A program made the translations under genes and the position numbers. A stretch of DNA of 64,000 nt from Clusia tigrina (taxonomy: Eukaryota; Arthropoda; Insecta; Diptera; Clusiidae), in assembly GCA_920105625.2 (NCBI GenBank), contig OV050032.1:14540807-14604806 (forward strand). Direction: 5' to 3'. Below the pieces are notes generated by a model. The model was not told where the DNA came from and ran no database searches. It was given only the letters and a program-made list of their open reading frames with translations. Below, piece after piece: positions 33,101 to 42,200 of the stretch. Every line of letters starts with the position of its first letter. Within the stretch, counting starts at the first letter, position 1.

Positions 33101-35585
33101 TTGTTTTCTTATTTTTGTTTTTTTCTTAATTGTTTGTAAATATTTTATATATTTTTAAATGTTTTTATATTAAGTGTTTATTTCTTTATTAATTTGTTTC
33201 TCAAATTTTATGTTTTGATTAATAATTTATTTTTTTTAAATTATTTATATATTTTTAAATGTTTTTATAAAGTTTCTATTTCTTTCAAAATTTTTTTTCT
33301 TAATTTTTATTTGGTATTAATTTTTTTAAAATTTTTATATATTTTTAGATGTTTTTTCTTCAGTTTTTATTTATTTATTCATTTTTTTATTTTCATTTTG
33401 TATTAATTTTTTTTTTTTTTTTATATATATTTAAATGCTTTTATGTTCAGTTTTTATTCCTTTATTAACTATATTAAAATTTTTTTTATTATTTTATATA
33501 TTTTTAAACGTTTTTATATCTTTATTCATTGTTTTTCTTAATTTTAATTTTTGTAAAATTTTTTTTTTTAATTTTTATATATTTTTAAATGTTCAGGTTT
33601 TATTTCTAGATTAACTATTTTTTTTTAATTTTTTATATGTTTTTATATTAAGTTTTTATTTGTTCATTAATAATATTTTTCTCAATTTTTATTTTTTTAT
33701 TAATTATTTTTTTGAATTTTTATACATATTAAGTTTTTATTTCTAGATAAATTATTTTTTTTTTTTTTATATATTTTTTATTGTTTTTATATTAAGTTTT
33801 TATTTCTCTATTAATTTTTTTTTTTAATTTTTTATATATTTTTAATTATTTTTATATTCAGTTTTCTTTCTCTATTAATTTTTTTTCTTTTTTTTTGTTT
33901 TCTTAATTTTTTGTTTTTAATTATTTATATATTTTTAATTATTTTTATATTCAGTTTTTCTTTCTCTATTAATTTTTTTAAATTTTTTTTTTGTTTTATT
34001 AATAATTTTTTGTTTTTAATTATTTATATATTTTTATTTATTTTTATATTCAGTTTTTCTTTCTCTATTAATTTTTTTTTTTGTTTTATTCATTATTTTT
34101 TGTTTTTAATTATTTATATATTTTTAATTATTTTTATATTCAGTTTTTCTTTCTATATTAATTTTTTTTGTAATTTTTTTATATTTTTCTAAACTATTTT
34201 ATATTTTTTTTCTTATTCATTTTTTTAAAGTTTTAAATGCTTTTATATTTAGATTTTATTTCTTTATTAATTTTTTTTTCTTGATTTTTATTTATGTATT
34301 ATTTTTTTTAAATTTATATATATTTTCAATTGTTTTTATATTAACTTTTTATTTATTTATTAATTATTTTTTTCTCAATTTTTTTTTTTAATAAATTCTT
34401 TTTTTCCATTTTTTTATATTTTTAAATAATTTTATTTTAAGTGTTTATTTCTTTATTTTTTATTTTGTTAAATTTTTTATGTATTTTTAAATATTTTTAT
34501 ATTAAGTTTTTAATTCTCTATTAATTTTTTTATTAATTATTTTTTTTATTTTTTATATATTTTTAATTATTTTTATATTCAGTTTTTCTTTCTATATTAA
34601 TTTTTTGTAATTTTTTTATATTTTTCTAAATTATTTTATATTTTATTTTTTTTATTTATTAATTTTTTTTTATTTTTAAATGCTTTTATATTCAGATTTT
34701 ATTTCTTTATTAATTATTTTTTCTTAATTTTTATTTATGTATTACTTTTTTAACATTTATATATATTTTTAAGTGTTTTTATTTCTTTATTAATTATTTA
34801 TTTCTCAATTTTTTTTAAAATTCTTTTTTTCCTTTTTTTTATATTTTTAAATAATTTTATTTTAAGTTTTTATTTCTTTTTTTTATTTTGTTAAATTTTT
34901 TATGTATTTTTAAATATTTTTATATTAAGTTTTTATTTCTTTATTATTTATTTTTAAAATTTTTTATATATTTTTTATAGATTTTATATTAAGTTTTTAT
35001 TTCTCTATTAATTTTTTTAACTTTTATTTTTTTATTAATTTTTTTTTTTTATTTTTTATATATTTTTAATTATTTTTATATTAAGTTTTTATTTCTATAA
35101 TAATTTTTTTTGAAATTTTTTTTTTATATTTTTTTTAATTCTTTTATATTGAGCTTTTTTCTTTATAAATTTTTTTTTCATTTTTAAATGTTTTTATTTC
35201 TAGATTTTTTTATAGTTTTTTATATGTTTTTATTTCTTTATCAATTATTTTTCTTTAATTATAATTTTTTTGTTATTTATTTTTTTTTAAATTTTTATAT
35301 ATTTTGAAATGCTTTTATATTAAGTTTTTATTTTTATATTAATTTAAATTGACATTTTATTTTGATTTTAAAATTTTTTTGTTTGTATTATAATCATTTT
35401 GTACATCTTTCTCCATAAACAAAACATTTACTTTCAAGATAGTAGTGGAAGCTGTGGCGCAATAGCGTCCGACTCTGCGGTGCCTCACTATATATTTCAT
35501 AGTTATATAATTTCATTCGCATTGCATTCGAATTGTTCTCAATCCAACTGTTTTCTTGTCTCCTTGCAGGTTCCACAGGCCATGA
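9216..35585 (+). CDS. CG32264: Phosphatase and actin regulator (Phactr), 3' part of the gene
   Basis: Phactr proteins bind G-actin through RPEL motifs and protein phosphatase 1 through their C-terminus, linking actin state to PP1 activity. The proposed coding exons are 9216-9473, 10788-11057, 11849-12194, 24267-24610 (or from 24264), 25226-25502 and 35570-35585. Splice phases agree at all five junctions (1, 1, 2, 1, 2), and the exons plus one upstream base give exactly 504 codons including TGA. The N-terminal visible part is low-complexity, rich in Pro, Gly, Ser and Gln. Three RPEL motifs follow (RPDKQDL, RPTAEEL, RPTVEEL), then the PP1-binding region with [19 protein letters not shown], and the end FHRP. 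The 5' end of the gene is not identified. The match to the vertebrate and Drosophila C-terminal layout is strong. Use of every exon in one transcript is inferred from phase. Confidence 0.9.
9814..9844. repeat. ATT trinucleotide repeat in Phactr intron
   Basis: About ten ATT/TTA units within the 1.3-kb intron between exons a and b. Confidence 0.95.
9940..9982. repeat. Perfect 18-bp hairpin in Phactr intron
   Basis: ACAAAAGAAAAGGCGGAG at 9940-9957 is the exact complement of 9965-9982, with the 7-base loop CCCGATA. No function is visible; it could be a foldback remnant. Confidence 0.9.
10510..10625. repeat. CAA-rich low-complexity tract in Phactr intron
   Basis: Imperfect repeats of AACAACCCAAACAAAAACC and AACAAC. 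Reverse-strand leucine/phenylalanine-rich frames over it are artefacts. Confidence 0.85.
10788..11057 (+). CDS. CG32264: Phactr coding exon b
   Basis: The acceptor is CCGTCTGTTTGCAG. It encodes [20 protein letters not shown], then a segment rich in proline and acidic residues containing [20 protein letters not shown] and ending [10 protein letters not shown]. The donor is G|GTACGC at 11058. Codon bias is strongly GC at third positions, unlike the flanking intron, which supports real coding. The reading frame stays open past the donor into the intron, where protein-like character is lost. Confidence 0.88.
11849..12194 (+). CDS. CG32264: Phactr coding exon c
   Basis: The acceptor is TTCTTTTTGGCAG. 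The split codon becomes GAT, giving [20 protein letters not shown] short glutamine run, the basic stretch [10 protein letters not shown] and a Ser/Gly/Ala-rich linker follow, ending TNNYSL plus two bases of a split codon. The donor GTAAGT is at 12195. The low-complexity linker is typical of the region N-terminal to the RPEL repeats. Confidence 0.88.
12789..13078. repeat. 48-bp minisatellite, six copies
   Basis: The unit begins GATACTCTAAACTGCCCC and continues through GACATGAGTGGCACTTCA. Copies differ by single bases. The 233-residue reverse-strand frame here owes its repeated segments to this array and is not a gene. Confidence 0.95.
13563..13655. repeat. Large imperfect inverted repeat (foldback)
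   Basis: Arms start and end with CTTAGGGGCAG / CTGCCCCTAAG and contain GATCCACAGTACA / TGTACTGTGGATC. The left arm has about 12 extra bases. The central loop is about 11 bases. It could be a small foldback element; no target duplication was identified. Confidence 0.85.
13812..13906. repeat. CT-rich microsatellite
   Basis: (TC)n and CTTTCTCTCTCA-type low-complexity DNA within the Phactr intron. Confidence 0.9.
14463..14910 (-). mobile_element. hAT MITE copy A, about 18 core repeats, one end degenerate
   Basis: About 18 units of the 21-bp core (GAGTGGATTCACCACGATT type) are followed by the conserved subterminal block ACGTCCGTCTGCTTTATTTC, GCTGCTTTGCCGTTTGACG and a diverged terminal repeat ending CATTCTCTG at 14910. 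The left terminal repeat is not recognisable, so this copy is truncated or strongly diverged there. Confidence 0.8.
16768..16990. repeat. Tandem duplication of about 110 bp
   Basis: Two diverged copies, each running from CCCACGTACATGCCAGC through a TTTATGTATC segment to GGTTTCAGTTT. It is intronic with no coding content. Confidence 0.85.
17685..18370. repeat. 10-bp minisatellite with higher-order repeats
   Basis: Units of AGCACAGACC with variants (AGTACAGACC, AGCATAGTCC, AGCACAGGCC). A longer block starting AGCCAGAACGAACTCAGTAC recurs near 17755, 17921 and 18139, showing block-wise expansion. Frames over it read as repeated VLGLCW-type or STDPAQT-type strings and are not genes. Confidence 0.93.
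18592..18660. repeat. 19-bp tandem repeat, about 3-4 copies
   Basis: Repeats of TTTGTGGCTCACCCACTCT in the Phactr intron. Confidence 0.9.
19200..19270. repeat. TG-rich microsatellite
   Basis: TGTGTTTG and (TG)n units. A similar (TG)n run is at about 19846-19878. Confidence 0.9.
21852..21991. repeat. TTG run and complementary ACA run 70 bases apart
   Basis: (TTG)n at about 21852-21882 and (CAA)n at about 21956-21991 are complementary and could pair in RNA. Each alone is an ordinary fly microsatellite. Confidence 0.85.
22287..22320. repeat. GATA tetranucleotide repeat
   Basis: About eight TAGA/GATA units in the Phactr intron. Confidence 0.95.
22748..22818. repeat. 14-bp tandem repeat, five copies
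   Basis: CCCTACAAACACAT repeated five times without visible mismatch until the last unit, which suggests a recent expansion. Confidence 0.95.
23255..23580. repeat. CCAAA/CCCAA pentanucleotide satellite-like tract
   Basis: More than 300 bp of ACCAA/CCCAA/CCACA units with almost no G on the + strand until the 3' third, where AGACC units appear. The long W/F/G-rich reverse frames across it are repeat artefacts. Confidence 0.95.
24264..24610 (+). CDS. CG32264: Phactr coding exon d: two RPEL motifs
   Basis: The tandem CAGCAG at 24261-24266 gives two phase-compatible starts, 24264 and 24267. The exon encodes [10 protein letters not shown], an acidic serine stretch, then two RPEL motifs: [20 protein letters not shown] and [24 protein letters not shown] motifs contact the cleft of G-actin. 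The donor GTAAGT at 24611 leaves one base (A). Confidence 0.93.
24930..25078 (+). mobile_element. hAT MITE copy B, two core repeats, 8-bp target duplication
   Basis: Terminal repeats CAGAGAACACAGAGAAAAG and CTTTCTCTGTGTTCTCTG bound a 149-bp copy lying in the 615-bp intron between Phactr exons d and e. Flanks are GTGCAGAC (24922-24929) and ATGCAGAC (25079-25086), 7 of 8 identical. The subterminal GTCCGCTACGGACGC block near its right end is deleted. Confidence 0.93.
25226..25502 (+). CDS. CG32264: Phactr coding exon e: third RPEL and PP1-binding region
   Basis: The acceptor is GCTCTGCAG. It encodes a lysine/glutamate-rich stretch, the RPEL motif [20 protein letters not shown], then the conserved [20 protein letters not shown] and [20 protein letters not shown] of the PP1-binding C-terminus, ending RHLT plus two bases of Arg. 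An in-frame TAA directly past the donor GTAAGC would give a protein lacking the FHRP tail if the intron were retained. Confidence 0.95.
29381..29830. repeat. 112-bp tandem repeat, four copies
   Basis: Copies start at about 29381, 29493, 29605 and 29718 (CTTCACCGTCACTTC...). Each contains the 12-bp palindrome AGCTACGTAGCT. Copies 1-2 and 3-4 share diagnostic differences, so the array doubled in pairs. Confidence 0.95.
29934..30180 (-). mobile_element. Non-LTR retrotransposon 3'-end remnant
   Basis: Begins with TTAGGTTAGGTTAGGTT and contains GGCCCATTGTGATACCAC. The first motif is shared with the 3' flank of the RNase H fragment at 41.2 kb, and both are familiar in 3' regions of fly non-LTR elements. 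No intact frame remains. Confidence 0.5.
30181..32060. other. Intronic DNA without recognised features
   Basis: No exon, RNA or element was recognised. Open frames lack protein-like composition. CATGCAGCATGCAGCATGC at about 31470 is a minor local repeat. Confidence 0.5.
32060..32200. repeat. 50-bp tandem repeat, three copies
   Basis: CACTGGACACTGGAACACC recurs at 32075, 32125 and 32175, with linkers including TGTCCAATT. It lies in the last Phactr intron. Confidence 0.93.
32715..35390. repeat. 2.7-kb T-rich/AT satellite-like tract
   Basis: Almost only T and A on the + strand, with T in large excess. Elements such as TTTTTATATATTTTTAA, TTTTTATATTAAGTTTTTA and TTTCTTTATTAATT recur roughly every 80-120 bases with heavy drift, so it looks like a degenerate tandem repeat. 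It ends about 180 bp before the last Phactr acceptor. F/I-rich frames over it are artefacts. Confidence 0.9.
35570..35585 (+). CDS. CG32264: Phactr terminal micro-exon (FHRP-stop)
   Basis: The acceptor TTTTCTTGTCTCCTTGCAG is followed by G TTC CAC AGG CCA TGA. G completes the Arg codon left by exon e, giving LTRFHRP then stop. FHRP is the C-terminal end I expect from Phactr family members. The phase fits and the stop falls immediately after the tail. The coding part is only 16 bases, so it is easily missed by automated annotation. Confidence 0.9.
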
Positions 35586-36590
35586 CAATTTCAATGGCAG
35601 ACAATTACTAAGAAAACCAGAAAGTTTTGTGCAGCAACTCTTTATGCAAATAAAAATTCTAAAGCAAAAAAAAAATAATTTACAAAAAAAAAACAAATCA
35701 AAAATTTATTAAAACAAAACAACAACAATTGTTGGGCAATTACATTTTAAACAAATAATAATAATATTAAAATGAGAAAAACAAAAAAGCAAGGAAAAAA
35801 CAAATGCATATTTTTACTTCTACAAATTAAAACAACAAAAACTACAATTGAAAGAAAAACAAAACATTTTAATAATAACAAAAGCAAAGCAAAATAAAAA
35901 GCAAAAACAATTTGTTTGGAAACAAACGCTCACACACACACACATACACACACACACAAATAATAAATAGATTTCCAGCAACTTTGGGTTTCAACAACTA
36001 CAACTGAACAACTGAACAACTGAAATAACAACCGATGCTACCGGCAGCCTGTAGGCTGGACGACGACACGCCGACTGCAGCCACAACAACAGCCACGCAG
36101 CAGCAGCGGTAGCAGCAACAACCACAACAACCACAACAACCACAACAACCACAACAACCACACTGGTGGCATTTACATTAACAACACGAGCATTTTAAGT
36201 TTGTTTCACACTTTCACAGAACAAAAGCAACGTGTCTACTTTTACTATCATGTACAATTATACTTTGTTCCGTGTTTAGTTTATGAATCTATGAACATGT
36301 TTTTCCTGTCCAATGTTGATTTTGCGTCTCCATCGTGTTGTTTCCAACGTGTTGTCTCCAACTTCGGTTGCGTCCCTCTCCACTTCATGTGCCCCGTCTG
36401 TGTTATCTTACTACGTTTTACGTTTTGCTAAATGTGTACTTTGTAAATACAAGTTTCCATACAACAACAACAACAACAACAACACAATTGTAAATTGTAC
36501 AATGCTCTTTTATTACTTGTCCAATTTTTCAAATATTCGCTTGTTAGTTGGTAAAGTTTAAAACAATAAAAGCAAATTTTATCCATTTAT
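35586..36590 (+). other. CG32264: Probable Phactr 3' UTR
   Basis: A-rich DNA with CAA and CA repeats follows the stop codon. Candidate AATAAA signals are at 35649-35654 and 36565-36570, among others. An ACAACC-type repeat (9 bp) is at about 36118-36162. The true 3' end cannot be set from sequence alone; similar A-rich DNA continues to about 38.9 kb. Confidence 0.5.
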
Positions 36591-37378
36591 TAATTATAAT
36601 ATGTAAACGCATGAAGAGAGATCGTCGTACTTGTATGCTACGAGGAAACTGTGTGAGAATGCTTCTTTAACAATTCTGGATGCAGTTTTAGTCGATTCAC
36701 CACGAAACAAATGTGAAGAAATCGCTGAAGAGCTCAACACACAGCTCTACATATATCCTGATAAAGTGATGCCACCCTAAACCAAAGGACCCTACCATGT
36801 ACGATCGACGCAGCTTCAGTTGTTCCTCCTCACACTCCCGCTTCCATTGAGTTTAATCCACTATCCACCCAGTCCTGTCACATAGTCCGCATACGCTGAC
36901 TTCTCCTACGAATTTCACAGCAATGCTGATGACGTCAAAAGAGAAGAGGCGAGGCGTCTGTAGGCAGTACTACACACTGAGCTGCGGACTATCACGGACT
37001 GTTAATAAATCAAACGTCCACTTTCTTATAATGCTTACAATTTCAAAGTGGAGCTTTGTCTCCTCTTTACTGCAGTAATGTTTGTGTTTCTAATAGATGA
37101 CAATCTACTTCTAAACGAAGAGTCCGCTGTGCAAAAGTCTGACGCTAGTTACGAGCAGTATAGCAGCCGTTCGCGGTCAACTGTCTCCTCTGCTTCTACA
37201 CTGATGGCTTAGTTGAGAGGCTAGTGTAAGGATCTGCTTAAACCCACCTTAAACCGTCTAAAGAGGCGCTGCTTCAGAGCCAGTGCCGCAGCCATTGGCT
37301 GGTAATGCTGTACCCCTGAGTCTGTATGTTTGAGTGCTGTGTCCCTCAACTAAGCGTCTACACTGTGTACATACCATA

Positions 37379-37630
37379 TTGGGGGGGGGGGGGGGGGGTG
37401 CAGTTCTTGAGAGCAACAACTCAAGAAGACTCAATGCCTGCACCAACTAAGCTGCCACTGTCTCCCTTGGCCAAAGCGTAAATGAGCGAAATCGAGACTA
37501 TTTGGGAACAATTTAAAGCTTATGATGTGGGGGGGTGCAGTTCTTGAGAGCAACAACTCAAGAAGACTCAATGCCTGCACCAACTAAGCTGCCACTGTCT
37601 CCCTTGGCCAAAGCGTAAATGAGCGAAAAC
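37379..37630. repeat. Poly-G run and duplication of about 150 bp
   Basis: A G run at about 37381-37398 is followed by TGCAGTTCTTGAGAGCAAC... About 110 bases from there recur almost exactly at about 37530-37628, again preceded by a G run (GGGGGG). Confidence 0.92.
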
Positions 37631-39255
37631 GAAAGCCTGTGATGTAATCGGTTGGTTGATCCTCATTTTTCATGGGCAGATCCTCAATTTCCATAAGGCG
37701 CTGTCATGGCACTGTCAACGCTGTGTTGTATCCTGGCGCAACACAGTCGTGCCGCTTGACAGAAGGGGGACGTGGTGCTCTTTTGCAGCATTTCTTTTCC
37801 ATTTGCTTTCTGGTTGAACATTGTTAAGAGGCAGACTGGAAGCAAACATGCAAATGTAAATTTTAAGCAAAGTCTTCGAAGTAGTGTTGAAGCAACAAAA
37901 GTTAAATTCTAAATTGAGTAGTGTTAAAAAATGATTGTCAAAGCGACAGAAATATTCAAATTCACAAATGAAATTATTCCACAGTTAAAAGCAAAACTAA
38001 AAGAAACCAAACCAAAATTAAATTACTTAAATAAAGATTTACCTAGTTAAAAGTGTTGAAAAACAACGTAGAGAGGAAACACAAACAAAAAGCAAAAAGC
38101 AAAAAACAAAAAACAAAAAACAAAATACAAAAAACAAAAAACAAAATAAATAATTAATAATGTAAAGTCGTTGTAAAAGAATAATATTATATAAAAATAA
38201 ATACTTGATAAATTATGCTAATAAAAATATTTACTATACTAAAAAACAAAACCAAACTTAACGAAGAAGGCATAAGAAATCAAGCAACAACAACAACAAC
38301 AACAATAATAAAAACAAAAAAAAAAAGTAATTTGCAATTAAAATTAAAACTAATTGCGATAATAAACTTAAATCTTTGCATACACAACAAACACACACAC
38401 ACACATACACACATACATAAAAATAATAATAATTATTTAAGTTTATTGTTGCAATTGTTGCGGTATAATGCTAAAAATTTACATGAATAAAATTTGTATT
38501 TGTAAATATATTCACTTTTTATTAATTTTATTGTAGTAGAGTATTATTTAAATTTGTTAAATAACAAAAAAAAAAAAACAAAGAAAACAAACAAGAAAAA
38601 CAAAACTAATTAATTAATTTGTAATTTAAAGAAAAGAAGAGCTCATTCGAAAGCCAGGAGGAAACTGGAGGAAATCAAGAGCTGTCATTTGCTTCTCACG
38701 TTTTCAACGAAACGCAATTGTATTATATTTAAAAAGCATAAATGAATAATTGATTAAATGATTAATTGAATAACTGAAGAAAAAAAGAACAAACTCAACA
38801 ATTCTCTCCTGAATTATATGAAAATTACATTCAACAAATTAACGCATTTGCATATATTTTTAAAGCTAATTGTAACTTAAAAACGAAAACCAAGCGAATT
38901 ATACGGCATCACGGCCAACTCTGAGTAGCTAAAATTTAACATAGAAGAGAGAGAGAGAGAGAGATAGAATAAGAGGAAAACACGAAGAATAACAAAAAGA
39001 ACAGCAAGCAAATCTGTTTCCCCATTTCCGCTTTCCGACTTACTTTGACTCTTTTCGCATACACACGTTTATTTCCATTAATTATATAAACATAGTCCTT
39101 AATACGATTAAACAAAGCAAAACAAAACAAAACAAAACAAAACAAAACAAAACACAAAACAAAACACAAAACAAAGAAAGAAACACCGAAACAGAATGAA
39201 TGCGAGCGTTTTCGTTCTCACTTCCTTCCTCTACTGTATTCTCATTGATTTCTTG

Positions 39256-39258
<3 letters not shown>

Positions 39259-39297
<39 letters not shown>

Positions 39298-39560
39298 CAC
39301 AGAGACACACACACACACACACACAGAGAGAGAGACACACACACACAGGAAGATTTTTCATCTCAACAAAAAAAAAAACCAAAAACACACACACACACAC
39401 GAAAATTTTTCATCTCACCAAAAAAAAAAAAACCACACACACAAGAAGATTTTTTTATCTCAACAAAAAAAAACAAACAAAAAGAAAACACACACACACA
39501 CAGGAAGATTTTTCATCTCAACAAAAAAAAAAAAAACACACACACACACACACACACACG
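39259..39560. repeat. Compound CA microsatellite with repeated GATTTTTCATCTCA linker
   Basis: CA runs alternate with GAAGATTTTTCATCTCA plus an A run (CAACAAAAAAA type). The compound unit of about 50-65 bases repeats four to five times. Confidence 0.9.
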
Positions 39561-40023
39561 AACGAACCAACGCAGTAAGACGTCCTTACCGCGTTTTGTA
39601 GGTGGGGGGGGAAAGAAACCAACCCACAACTACAACCACAGCAGCACCAGTGACAAGTGCATCAACATTCAGCAAGGAAGCGAAAGTGTGCCAAGAAACA
39701 AGAGAAAAGAAAAAAGACAACCCTCCCTCCCCCTCCCCCTCCAAAAGAGCACAAGAACTCCTTTTGTGTTTTTTCTGTTTTAATTTGATCGTTATCTTTG
39801 ATTTTTGTTTTAGTTGTACGAGCGAAACAAACGTTTTAATATTAAAAAATTATTCTTTCCAATTTTTAGGTTCTTAACGCTTGCGTTATTCGTATTTTGA
39901 ATAATTTTACATTTGATTTTATCGTTTAGCTTTGATTATGATTTGACACGATTTACGATTTTATGATGTTTCCATTATTTTAATAAAATAACAGCCAAGT
40001 GAATACAATTTTGTTTTATTGCC

Positions 40024-40075
<52 letters not shown>
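40024..40075. repeat. CA dinucleotide repeat
   Basis: About 26 uninterrupted AC units. Confidence 0.97.
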
Positions 40076-40078
<3 letters not shown>

Positions 40079-40312
40079 ATACACAACAGACAAGTAAAAA
40101 GATCAAACAATTTTCTTACACATATTTTTATGATAATTACTTGAGTGTTTGGTACTGGGGTTCGCTCTGGCACCCTCAGACAAGACCCAGGAAATTGCTG
40201 ATTAGCTGCACACTCAAATGGTTTTCACCGCTTCTTTACAATGGTATTTCGCTGCATTTCGCCGCTCTTGATACCCAGTACCCAACCATCCATATCAGGC
40301 TCTGCCCGACAT

Positions 40313-40941
40313 CAGAGTACACAGAGAAAGGAAAGTCTTTTTCGCAGCCAGCATCCGTAGCGGACACACCACTATTTTGAGTAGATTCACCACGATTTAG
40401 AGTGGATTCACCACGATTCTGAGTGGATTCATCACGATTTTGAGTAGATTCACCACGATTTTGAGTGCATTCACCACGATTCAAAGTGGATTCATCACGA
40501 TTTTGAGTGGATTCACCATGATGTTGAGTGGATTCACCACGCCTTTGAGTGGATTCACCACGATTCTGAGTGGAGTCACCACGATTTTGAGTAGATTCAC
40601 CACGATTTTGAGTGCGTTCACCACGCCTTTGAGTGGATTCACCACGATTCTGAGTGGAGTCACCACGATTTTGAGTGAATTCATGTCAGAGAATACAGAG
40701 AACGTAAAGTCTTTTTCGCTGCCAGCGTCCGTAGCGGACACACCCCGATTTTGAGTAGATTCACCACGATTTTGAGTGCATTCACCACGTTTGTAAGTGG
40801 ATTCACCACGATTTAGAGTGGATTCACCACGCCTTTGAGTGCATTCACCACGATTTTTAGTGGATTCATGTGCAACGTCCGTCTGCTTTATTTCGCTGCT
40901 TTGCCGTTTGACGTTTAACCTTCTTTTCTCTGTACTCTCTG
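40313..40941 (-). mobile_element. hAT MITE copy C, composite with two heads and one far end
   Basis: A first terminus at 40313 (CAGAGTACACAGAGAAAGG) is followed by CGTAGCGGACACACCA and about 15 core repeats. A second terminus of the same kind at 40687 (CAGAGAATACAGAGAACG) is followed by about six repeats. The opposite subterminal block and terminus are present only once, ending at 40941. The flanks (CCCGACAT left, GTTCATAG right) do not match. The structure suggests one copy inserted in, or recombined with, another. Confidence 0.85.
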
Positions 40942-41090
40942 GTTCATAGGCGTAATAATTCTCGATGGTGAGTCATCAGAGGGGCTCTCTGCAGAACAAG
41001 TTTGCTCCCAGCAGACTGGTTCAGGTTCATGACCTGCTTATGGTCCGCAAATGTGTCTTTCTTTCGTTTCTTTCCTTTGCATGCAAACTC

Positions 41091-41151
41091 ACTTTGTACA
41101 TCAGAACAATGAGAACTAATTGCCAGTTCTCATTGTCCTGATGTACAAAGT
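41091..41151. repeat. Near-perfect hairpin, 26-bp arms
   Basis: ACTTTGTACATCAGAACAAT followed by GAGAACT pairs with AGTTCTCATTGTCCTGATGT followed by ACAAAG around a loop of about 7 bases (AATTGCC), with one mismatch. It lies between MITE copy C and the RNase H fragment. Confidence 0.9.
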
Positions 41152-41199
41152 TGATAATTATGATGCATTGTCCTAGCTAAATATGAGTTCCAGCCGGGT

Positions 41200-42200
41200 T
41201 TCTATGTTAGGTTAGGTTAGACTGGCCGGGCGTTAAGGCCACACATAGACCTACAAGGTCCTTTGCGGTGCCAGCTGGATATCCATTTAAGAGCTATAGT
41301 ATGAATCGTTGAACTGGGAGATGCTCTTAGCAAATCTTAAGAGAGAAACTATACCTAGTTGTGCGACCTCTTCTAGTCCTTCAAACCATGGAGCTCCCGG
41401 ATGTGATAAGCGCGCTTTAGATATTGCGGGGCATAGGCATATTAGATGCTCCAGAGATTCTCTTGTGCCTTGTTCCCCACATTTCCTGCATTCATTGTTG
41501 TTTGTGAGTGCCATCCTTTTAGCGTGTACCGCCATTAGACAGTGACCTGTGAGTACTCCTACTACCGTTCTCCAATCATTCCTCGGAAGTGCCAGTATCG
41601 ATTTGGTTTGAGTGCCGTACGGTTTGCACATGAGCTTTGCGATCTTACATGAGGCAATACTCCACCGTTCTTTCACCTTTCTCACCGTGTCATCTTCAAT
41701 ACGGCTGTTGATCATTCTTGGAGGCATCGGTACGGCACTTACTTGTTCGTTTGGTAGTAAGATTCCGCTTTTTGCAATGGCATCCGCACTCTCATTTCCT
41801 TCTATATTCTTATGCCCTGGCAGCCAGTAGATATGTAGCTGCCGGTTGGTGGCCAGTCTATCTATTGCTGCCTTGCATTGCAGAACATTTCTGGAAGCTG
41901 CACAGCATGTAGATATAGCTTTGATCGCAGCTTGGCTGTCTATGTACAAGTTTATTGTGGAGTTCGTGGTTTCTGCTTTGCATGCAAGCTCTGCGGCTTT
42001 TCCATGCTGCAGACACTTCCACTTGAAAGATACTGCAGTAGTTTGGTAGACTGAACCGCTGTTGGGGGCAGTAGACGCCTGCTCCAACCCCGTGAATAGG
42101 TTGAAGGTGGTTTTGCATTTAGCATTCATGCCCCTCTGCCATCCCTCCTTTTCAATAGTTGTTTTTTATTTGTTTCCGCAGGCTAAGAATAGGAGTCGCA
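41200..42200 (-). mobile_element. Non-LTR retrotransposon fragment: RNase H and 3' end
   Basis: A 280-codon reverse-strand frame (42129 to 41287) carries RNase H motifs: an AELAC segment, LYIDSQAAIKAI, and YWLPGHKNIEGNESADAIAK. It ends with a Cys/His cluster (CRKCGEQGTRESLEHLICLC). The first RNase H strand (GVGAGVYCP, LPNYCSIFQVEVSAAWK) is in another frame at about 41970-42090, so a frameshift separates them. The catalytic TDGS start is not seen. The 3' flank contains CTAACCTAACCTAAC (reverse complement of TTAGGTTAGG at 41206). Elements of the I, R1 and LOA groups carry such an RNase H; which group is not settled. It is 5'-truncated. Confidence 0.85.

Larger units (their letters stand above)
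25503..35569 (+). other. CG32264: 10-kb last intron of the Phactr gene
   Basis: It lies between the PP1-binding exon and the micro-exon with the final residues. No further exon is recognised. From 25.5 to 29.3 kb there is unique-looking DNA with short CA runs and no identifiable gene. A tandem repeat, a retrotransposon remnant, another tandem repeat and the T-rich tract follow and are listed separately. Confidence 0.7.
36591..40312. other. Repeat-rich non-coding stretch
   Basis: No gene is recognised. It includes an A-rich AAAAAC tract (about 38090-38150), CA runs (about 38393-38420), a (GA) run at 38945-38965 and AAAAC repeats (39111-39180). Proteins in the open frames are threonine/histidine or lysine repeat readings. 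Confidence 0.6.
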
